The translations under genes were made by a program, and so were the position numbers. The notes under the pieces are model-generated. The model made no database searches, was not told the origin of the DNA, and saw only the letters and a program-made list of their open reading frames with translations. Below are positions 51,701 through 58,901 of a DNA stretch of 64,000 bases, one piece after another (within the stretch, counting starts at the first letter, position 1; each line of letters starts with the position of its first letter). Source of the DNA: Undaria pinnatifida (taxonomy: Eukaryota; Sar; Phaeophyceae; Laminariales; Alariaceae). The DNA is taken from the NCBI GenBank assembly GCA_012845835.1, contig JABAKD010000016.1:20689196-20753195 (forward strand). Direction: 5' to 3'.

Positions 51701-51820
51701 AAAAATGACTCCTCCTATCTATCCTGTCTCTTGCCATATATGTGGTGGCTCACATTTTTAGGATAACGAGAAACCGAGAAGAGGCGGGGCTGCCGTTCCA
51801 AGCTTGAAGCTCACACGTCG
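48800..51820 (-). other. Long 5' leader of the NADAR element with degenerate repeats
   Basis: About 3 kb between PBS and gag, very long for an LTR element. 49560-50640 holds at least ten degenerate copies of a unit whose plus-strand core is TTTGAGCAGCATAGAGCCTG, often followed after 10-20 bp by AAGCTGG. Spacing is irregular, about 70-130 bp. No coding frame of note. It may carry packaging or dimerisation structure. Confidence 0.7.
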
Positions 51821-51837
51821 TCCTGCCGACGACGCCA
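51821..51837 (-). other. Primer-binding site of the NADAR element
   Basis: TGGCGTCGTCGGCAGGA on the minus strand, three bases inside the 5' LTR. It begins TGG as expected for pairing to a tRNA CCA end. Almost shared with the TRIM at 25420-25792. Confidence 0.8.
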
Positions 51838-51840
51838 GAT

Positions 51841-52331
51841 TGTGAAGGAGTCGTGGTGCCGGATGTTGGGAGGGAAGGGACGCAGGGGTATCAGCTTCGC
51901 TTGGAGACAGCACCGGTTCTTCTTTGATGATTTCTTATTACTGGCGTTGAGCTATGAGAAGCTCGAAGGAGACAGGAAAGGGGAAGGAGTGAGAGCATGG
52001 GGGTGGGGTGAGGCTCACAGAGTTCGCTTCACCCTCCAGCATTGCTGCTGTGCTCTCTTCTGGACCTTTACCTATGGAACGTACAAGGAACGTTCTCCTA
52101 GGTGTGCTATATTCCCAAGAGCGCTTAACGCGCTTACTTCTACCTATCTTGTCCAGAGGAGGACGCTCCATTACCGAGAACGTTCTTGTGGTATAAGCTA
52201 GCTATTCTCTACGGGTTATCCGCTTCACTAAGAATATTCGGTTCTAAGGGAATCTTCTTGTGGCCAATAGACCGTTACTCTGCGGACTATCTTACCGAAT
52301 CTATTGCCCGCTATACCGACACTCTATTACA
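51841..52331 (-). repeat. 5' LTR of the NADAR element
   Basis: 491 bp. I find no difference from the 3' LTR, implying very recent insertion. Followed by ATAC. Confidence 0.95.
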
Positions 52332-52454
52332 ATACTCATAAGAGTCGAATAGCGGCAACGGAATGCACTCACGTGACCATTGTTCTCCATTAAAATTATG
52401 GGTCACTTGGGCTACCTCGTGGGGCCGACTCCAAGGGCTTGGATATTGTATGAA

Positions 52455-53185
52455 AAATATTTTAAGGACGTCAGCCGTGAGTTCGACGAATTTCGGGTCA
52501 ATACTCATCTTTGCAAGCTGCGTTGTTGTTACTTGTAATATGCTATATGGGTGAGTTTTTTATTGGGAGGGGTATTTTTTTGCTCCACTATAATGGTTTG
52601 TGTTGGTATTTTTACTTTAGGTGGGGAATTTGAGCTAGATCTAACATCATATCTATTTTATATATTTATTACTGTATGTAGTTTCCACTGCTGTACTGCT
52701 CTATCATATGTATGGTATGTGGTTTATTTTGTTTTTCTCCCCCCCGCTTTAATATTGGGTGGAGAACGAATACAGAGTATATTAGTTATCAAATATGTCA
52801 AGATCAATACAGCATTCGAGAATAAAAGTCGGCTACTCCACAAAAAATCTCTGTGAGACACGAACCCACGGTTGCAAATTGATTCGCTGTCACTCTAACA
52901 TGTTATAAAAATATTTTCAGGACGTCAGGTGTGAGTTCGTCGAATTTCGGGTCAGTGCTCAAATTGTCAACCTGATTGTTGGTACTTGTAATATACTATG
53001 TGGGTGAATTCTTCTTAATGGGAGAGGACCTATTCTTGAAAAATAAAAAGTTTTTCTCCACTACAATGATTGGTGTTGGTATTTGTACTTTAGGTGGGGA
53101 ATTTTGAAGTAGCTCTAACATCATATCTGATATATAAATATATTTATGTGGTTTCCACTATATTGCCCTACTATATGTATAGTGG
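52455..53185. repeat. Two copies of dispersed repeat R2
   Basis: 52455-52715 and 52905-53182 share, in order, AAATATTTT-AGGACGTCAG, GAATTTCGGGTCA, TTGGTACTTGTAATA, TGGGTGA, TCTCCACTA-AATG, TACTTTAGGTGGGGAATTT and CTAACATCATATCT. Shorter relatives lie at 19405, 24830, 26823 and 35990. Confidence 0.8.
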
Positions 53186-53274
53186 ATGCTTTGCGGATGG
53201 ATGGCTTGGTCAGGATTGTTGGTACTCGTGGTTAAGTGCGTAAGTTTGCTCTACCTGGCGTTGGTTCTATTGCT

Positions 53275-53990
53275 ATTTTTTTATTGATTTGTATATTAAT
53301 TTATTTATTGATGTATTTGTTTATTTTTTTCTTTATTGATGTCTTCATTTATTTCAAGATTTATTCGAGAATTTGTTTATCAAGTAGTTATTAATGAATT
53401 TGATAATTAATGAATTAATTAATTACCTATTTATTTATTTCTTAATTCATAATATATATATATTTTATGTATTTATTTTTTTGATTAAAGTTTTATTCAT
53501 TTATTCATTTATATCTTTATATACTTATTCATTTATTTATTTATTAATAATTAAATAATTAATCAGTTTATTTATTTATTTATTATTTTTTCCAAAAATT
53601 CATTTTTTGCTTTTTTAAATTTATTTATTTTTTACTTACTTAATTATTTTATTTTATTGATGAATTCATTTTTTTTTTTTTTTTTCATGTAAATATATTT
53701 TTTATTGATTAAGTTATTAAATATTTATTTCTTTTTTATTCAATTATTTATTTATTTATTTATCCATTCATTCATGTATTTATATTTATTTTATATTTAT
53801 TTCTAAATTTTTTTTTTCAGGAATTTATTTGTTCATTGATTTTTGTATCTATAAATATTTTTTTTTTATAAATATATATTTTTTATAAATATATATATTT
53901 TTTATTTTATTTTTTTATTATATTTTTTTAATTTTTTTTTCTTTTTTATATATATATCGTTTATTTATTCGTTTATTTATTTATTCATTC
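53275..53990. repeat. Extremely AT-rich low-complexity tract
   Basis: About 700 bp of TTTATTTA-, ATTTATTTT- and TATATA-like sequence with almost no G or C. No gene is possible here. Confidence 0.95.
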
Positions 53991-54239
53991 ATTAATAATG
54001 TATGTTTTTATCGATATTTTTTTGTGTGGAGGACAGGTTTTGGGGAAAGTTCGTAGAATGGTCGTGGCACATAGTGTACCCATGGAAGATACACCAGAAG
54101 TGTTATCATATCTGAGTATTTTTACGAGAACGGGAGAACTCGGCATAATAACCGAACCTCCTTGAAGTCGAGCCGGGCCTTGTTTGCCCGCCCGAACCTC
54201 ACTCGATCTATCTCTTCTCCACGCTGGTAACCCCACGTG

Positions 54240-54700
54240 GAGGGCTCTCTCCTTGCCCTAAATATAAGAAGGAAAAGTGCAGCCCTCGGTAGCGGGTGTG
54301 AAGTTAAAGGTGGGGTACACAGAGTGCCCCCTGCAGGTCTGCCAATTGAGCAGGTCCTCGGAGAGTACTCACTTTCTTTTCCTTCGTAGAGACGTTGCTT
54401 TATTCGTTTCCACCAGAGCCCCGGATAGCTTCTGAGATCGGAGGGGCGTGCCTCCGATCTACTTCCTAACTTTCCCGGATTTAAAAGGCCAGTCTTATCA
54501 TACGAAACCTATTCAAACGATCTCAAATTCGGATAATTACAGGCATTTCGAGGCCGTGCCTCAACACTAGCCCACCCTGATGAGTCGTATATGCAGAAAT
54601 ATGGGAGATTCGGGGAAACTCCGGTTCAACGAACTAGAGACCATGAGTCGAAGATGCGGCTCCTCAAAACCCACTCCAACACCTCTAACCGTCTGGCTAC
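54240..54700 (-). mobile_element. LTR fragment related to the NADAR element
   Basis: 54567 onward (TAGCCCACCCTGATGAGTCGTATATGCAGA) matches the sequence just inside the NADAR element's 3' LTR (37045 onward, TAGCCCACCCTGAATAGTCG), and GGTCGAAGATGCGGCT-type similarity continues. The sequence left of it ends CTCAACA, an LTR-like end, and holds the hairpin GATCGGAGG-6-CCTCCGATC (54438-54461). The LTR sequence itself differs, so this is a related but distinct family. No partner LTR was found. Confidence 0.5.
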
Positions 54701-54940
54701 GAGCTGGGCCGGGCAAGAAGCTAACATTTCTTCAGAAAAGCATATCTCTGCTGCTCCTAACTCGTTTCCCAAACCGAAAAGACTGCTGAAATCCTTGAAC
54801 TCAGGGCTGCAACAGAGAGCCCTCCACAAGCCCTGTACGAGTTGGTTGTACAAACGAAGGGAAACTGACCAATCACAGCACGCTATGATGCGGCGTGAAA
54901 GCGGCGTGAAACCGTCATTTCCGCGCGATTTTTTTGAAAA

Positions 54941-55420
54941 ATGCGGCGGAATTGCAAGTGGTGGTCAAAACAGCAGCAGCAACAACAGCAGCAGCAAGGC
55001 AACGCTCTCTTGCCAGCGCGCTGTGCCGCGACACCGCACATGCCTGACGTGATAGAGTGGAAGAGGACCTCCGTCCCTACCGTAATCCATGACAAAACCC
55101 GGAAGAAGTGGCGGCTGTCGCTGCAATACACGCACAGCAAGAAGAAACGAACTCAGCGGCAATTATCACGGCTTTTCGACACGCGAGAGGAGGCTGAGGA
55201 ATGCTCCAGTTGGTGGAGATTGAGCTGGGAACAAGGCCACAAGGGCACGAAGATCGACCCGGGCACTCTTGCCGACGAAGCCTCAAGCATGGATACTGAG
55301 ATTCCTCAAGTTGTGGAGCTTTGCAGAGATGTGTACGTAACATTGCTGTCGAGCGTACCACCGATTTCCAGCAACACCATGTTCTCGCAGGTGCATGCCG
55401 TTGGGGTTGCTCGAGTATGA
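54941..55420 (+). CDS. Unidentified open frame with a Gln run
   Basis: 159 codons. It starts with a poly-Gln stretch from CAG/CAA triplets, then a basic segment (KTRKKWRLSLQYTHSKKKRT) and RLFDTREEAEE. The latter has a loose look of small beta-rich DNA-binding folds such as AP2 or integrase arm domains. I cannot claim a family. It has no neighbouring exons that I can join and could be spurious. Confidence 0.2.
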   Translation: MRRNCKWWSKQQQQQQQQQGNALLPARCAATPHMPDVIEWKRTSVPTVIHDKTRKKWRLSLQYTHSKKKRTQRQLSRLFDTREEAEECSSWWRLSWEQGHKGTKIDPGTLADEASSMDTEIPQVVELCRDVYVTLLSSVPPISSNTMFSQVHAVGVARV

Positions 55421-55553
55421 TGCGCACCCGTGCATACCGAACAACTGCTCAACAACGAGTTGCAGCGCTCCTTACGTTGCTGTACCACATGCGCTGCCGC
55501 TGTAGTGTTGTATTCCGTGACTACCTGTACGTTTGTTTACCAGCGCACACATG

Positions 55554-55858
55554 CAGCAGTCTCCACTGCTGCTGTGCAGCACCTGTGCAGACCGCTGTTT
55601 TACAGCAGTCTCCACTGCTGCTGTGCAGCACCTGTGCAGACCGCTGTTTTACAGCAGTCTCCACTGCTGCTGTGCAGCAGCAGTGCAGACCGCTGTTTTA
55701 CAGCTGTCTCCACTGCTGCTGCACAGCAGCAGTGCAGACCGCTGTTTTACAGCTGTCTCCACTGCTGCTGTGCAGCACCTGTGCAGACAGCTGTTTTACA
55801 GCAGTCTCCACTGCTGCTGTGCAGCACCTGTGCAGACCGCTGTTTTACTGCTGTATTT
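55554..55858 (+). repeat. 49-bp minisatellite, about six copies
   Basis: The unit begins CAGCAGTCTCCACTGCTGCT and ends CGCTGTTTTA. Copies start at 55554, 55603, 55652, 55701, 55750 and 55799. Small differences occur (CACCTG vs CAGCAG, CAGCAG vs CAGCTG). It is CAG/CTG-rich and hairpin-prone. All three plus frames stay open because 49 is not a multiple of three. Confidence 0.95.
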
Positions 55859-55859
55859 G

Positions 55860-56360
55860 ATCGCTGTGTGATGGTGCGTGGTGGGTCTGATGAAACGAAT
55901 GAATTCTCCCAAGGTGTCGAAGTGGCGTCTGCCCGGTAGATGCAAGTACTTGCAGGTTGCGGTAGGTTCCCGTTGCTGGTTGCTCGTGTTCATACAGGGG
56001 TGTTCTTACATACAGGGAGTGCTCGCGATAGCGTACGAGTATTGTTTGGAGTGATCCGGGCGTTTTTTGTACGAGAAATGACCAGCGCGAGCATTCGTAC
56101 GCGTCATTCCGAAGATATTCTCGTGGAGTGAAACAAGAATGTAGCCAGCCTGCTGCGCAGTAAAGTACCTATCATACTAATGAAACAGATTTTATCACCG
56201 TGTATTCCTGTTGCAGCTGAACCCAAACGTCTTGAAATGCAATGCGCACGCATTGCACGAGCTTCTCCAAGTGCAAACATGACATTACTGGGACAGTGGA
56301 GGGCGTATTCGCCACCGAATCGATGGTGGGAATTTTGCTCACGGCAGAGGTGAATCACAA
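55860..56360. other. No gene seen
   Basis: Spacer between the minisatellite and the foldback repeat. Short frames only. Confidence 0.4.
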
Positions 56361-56647
56361 ATTCGCGGTGCCCCGCTCAGTTTTTCGAGTTCGAACCTGA
56401 AATTTTGACACGTGATTCGTATCAATATTTTCAACACACGCAATGTTGATCACGTCGAAAACAAAAAATCTCCCGGACTTACGGCGGGTCAAAAGAATTC
56501 TGAAATCATGAAATCGAGGGAAAATGCTCCGAAAAAAAGAATCTTTTTTTGATCAGCATTCATTCAGTGTTTTTGTAAGCTTGACAAGAATCACGTCTCA
56601 AATTTTCAGATCCGAACTCGAAAAATTGAGCGGGGCAGAGCGAAATC
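56361..56647. mobile_element. Foldback MITE with about 60-bp inverted repeats
   Basis: Left arm TGCCCCGCTCAGTTTTTCGA, GTTCGAACCTGAAATTTTGA, CACGTGATTC. Right arm, complemented: TGCCCCGCTCAATTTTTCGA, GTTCGGATCTGAAAATTTGA, GACGTGATTC. Similarity continues inward (CAATGTTGATCA / GAATGCTGATCA), making the whole about 280 bp an imperfect palindrome. No coding capacity; no target duplication defined. Confidence 0.8.
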
Positions 56648-56767
56648 AAGCTTTTTTCAGCTTCTTGCCCGGCCCAGCTCGTATGGAGCCAGAAACACGC
56701 GAAGAAAAGCAGTTGAAAGAAACGCAGACCCTACAACAAGGCAAAAGTCAACCATCAAAACCCTGCC

Positions 56768-57025
56768 GTGTGCCGCCGCTGTGGCGGGGGGGGGCAGAAA
56801 AGGCTCTATCTAGAACCTACCGCATGCCGCCGGTGTGGCGGGAGGGGGCAAGAAAGGCTCTACGGCAAACCAACTACAGATAAGGTACTATGGCGAGGCG
56901 AGCCCTCGTCGATATGGAGGGGAACACAGACGCTAATAGAAGGGAAAAAGGTCATGCGAAAAACCTCCCGCGGGCCATCGGCAAGACGGGGGGTTAGACG
57001 AGGAAACGACAAATACCCGGGATGA
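56768..57025 (+). other. Tandem CxxCGGxGQ-coding repeat
   Basis: Two tandem units of about 54 bp give CRRCGGGGQKRLYLEPTA and CRRCGGRGQERLYGKPT in one frame, resembling a cysteine-rich zinc motif. The frame has no convincing start or partner exon. It may be a remnant of a retroelement or just a G-rich repeat. Confidence 0.25.
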
Positions 57026-57119
57026 AAGGTGGCAACACTTACAGCCCCGTTAGGGGGGGAAGCGTTCAGACGAAAAAAACAGAGTAAAACAAATACAACA
57101 CACAAAAGATATAAGATGA

Positions 57120-57976
57120 TGTTGATTCTTAGATGAAGCTCTCGAGGCTATAACCTATTGATAGCTGCTTGATGCGTCGACGCGAGACAAGGCTGATAAC
57201 CTGTTGATTATAACCTATTGAACTTAGATGGCATGTGGCGTGTATCAGCTCTCTTGGCTGGTGTACGCTCGTAGGCTCGCTTTCGGATGACCCGATGAAG
57301 ACACAGCCTATATATATGATGTGAGGCAAACGAAGGCCACGGTTAGGTGAGCCTGTAAGAGCAGAGAGCTCGAGCAGAGAAGATGTTGTTCGGTGACCCC
57401 AGGCCGATATGTTGATTGATGATTTAGTTGCTCAGCAGATGAGAGCTGATGGTGAGCAAAGAGGAGTGATCGAGGTGGGCCTGATCATCACCTGATCGAG
57501 ACGGCACAACGCCTTATTCTACGGACCGATGTACTCTACGGGTAGTTGTCTGATCCACCTACAGCAACGTTTCCTGAGGCTTCCTCGTGGTCCACCGTAC
57601 CTATGGCAACGTTCCCTGAGGTTTGCTTCTGGGAGCTTAGCTACGTCAACGCCCCAACAGTAGTCAACCTGAAATCATATTCCGCGAATGTTGCTACCAG
57701 GTACTTATTCCGCCGCATTTATTTGATTACACCGCACTACTCGTACGTACTACATGTACCAGCTTTTGGATATGACTAACCAGCAAGCTGCTGTGCATCA
57801 TGTATCCAAGATATTGCAGCTGAGACTTGTGCTTGCTACGAGCTGCATCGATAAACGACAACACTCAGACTTGTTAAAACTGTCTGTTGTACGAACAACT
57901 CGCAATGTGTACCAGATGACTTTTAAGTGTTATCAAGTAACGACATGATGGTTACTGACGAGTAGCATCTCTAATA
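57120..57976 (-). repeat. 3' LTR of the copia-derived element
   Basis: Starts TGTTGATT on the plus strand. Short open frames in it recur in the other LTR and are not genes. Confidence 0.88.
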
Positions 57977-58901
57977 CATCCTCCCGTTAAGTTAACACTT
58001 TATCACTCTGCGTTACATGCTAAAAAACTCCATAACAGAAATGCATGCAGCAACATTGATAAATGTTGGGAAAAATGTTTTGCGTAGAGCAAACTCATCT
58101 TGCTAAAATACCCGAAGATTGAACACAAAATAAGCGGACACGAAAAATCCTGCTCTGACGCTATACGTGCTTCTGCATATTTATGCAAGTTAACTTACTA
58201 GCTCACAATGCTAGAATCATCAGACGTGAACTATATTCCAATCGCTTAATCAACCACCAAGGAATAGAAGATGTTTGTAGTAGTCTAAAACAGTGAAATG
58301 TGTTCATCATTCCGCAACAATCATAGGAGTGAACAGCCTACCAATGTTTCTGCCGCCCTCAAACAAAGGAACAAAGGGGCACTGCCAGCGATTTACAGCT
58401 GGATAAGACCACATATTGTACAGAGACATCACCTCTCGTTTATCTTAACATTCCGTGTGTACTTGACCAGGTGGCGGGGTTTTCCGTCCGTACATATCCT
58501 GAAGTACCGGAGATGGCGTAGTCAAATGTAAAATTGAACTGTCCAGTCGATATTGCCTATTCGACTTGTACCCTTACTTGGTACTAACTGCGATATTTCG
58601 CAATTTGCAAACCGTGCACAACACCGGTCGTTGTCTCTGCTCGCCCCGTACAAAGAGAACATGCGACACTCTACGTACAGCTTTGGTAAAGAGATAACGC
58701 ATTTCACACTTCCAGTGGCTTGACCTTCTTGGTGTAGACGTTGTCGGTGTAGACGTTGTTGATGTAGACGTCGTTAGATGTGCTTGATCTGTCGTTCGTC
58801 GCTTGGACTTAGAGGCTTAACTTCATCTTGAAGTTGGAGAGGTAGGTAGACATATTTATCTCTAAACCTATTGCCGTCATCGGCTCCGCCTCGACTGTTA
58901 A
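57977..58901 (-). other. 3' untranslated region of the copia-derived element
   Basis: No RT, integrase or RNase H remnant seen in any frame. On the minus strand GGGAGGATG directly precedes the 3' LTR and is the likely PPT (57977-57986). Confidence 0.65.

Larger units (their letters stand above)
36554..52331 (-). mobile_element. 15.8-kb Ty3/gypsy retrotransposon with a NADAR domain
   Basis: 491-bp LTRs (36554-37044, 51841-52331) look identical, start TGTGAAG and end TTACA. The target duplication is ATAC (36550-36553, 52332-52335). On the minus strand: 5' LTR, PBS TGGCGTCGTCGGCAGGA, a 3-kb leader with degenerate repeats, gag, one in-frame TGA, pol, a 1.9-kb 3' region, a weak PPT and the 3' LTR. 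Pol order is NADAR, protease, RT, RNase H, integrase, chromodomain-like, Tudor-like, so it is of chromovirus type. No frameshift or extra stop interrupts gag or pol. It looks recent and potentially autonomous. The size is large for a Ty3/gypsy element. Confidence 0.95.

Noticed and set aside
55554-55858. CRISPR-like array
   Set aside because: Contiguous tandem units with no spacers in a eukaryotic context: a minisatellite.
55321-55939. Cys/Leu-rich proteins read through the minisatellite
   Set aside because: All frames are open only because of the repeat; there is no other coding evidence.
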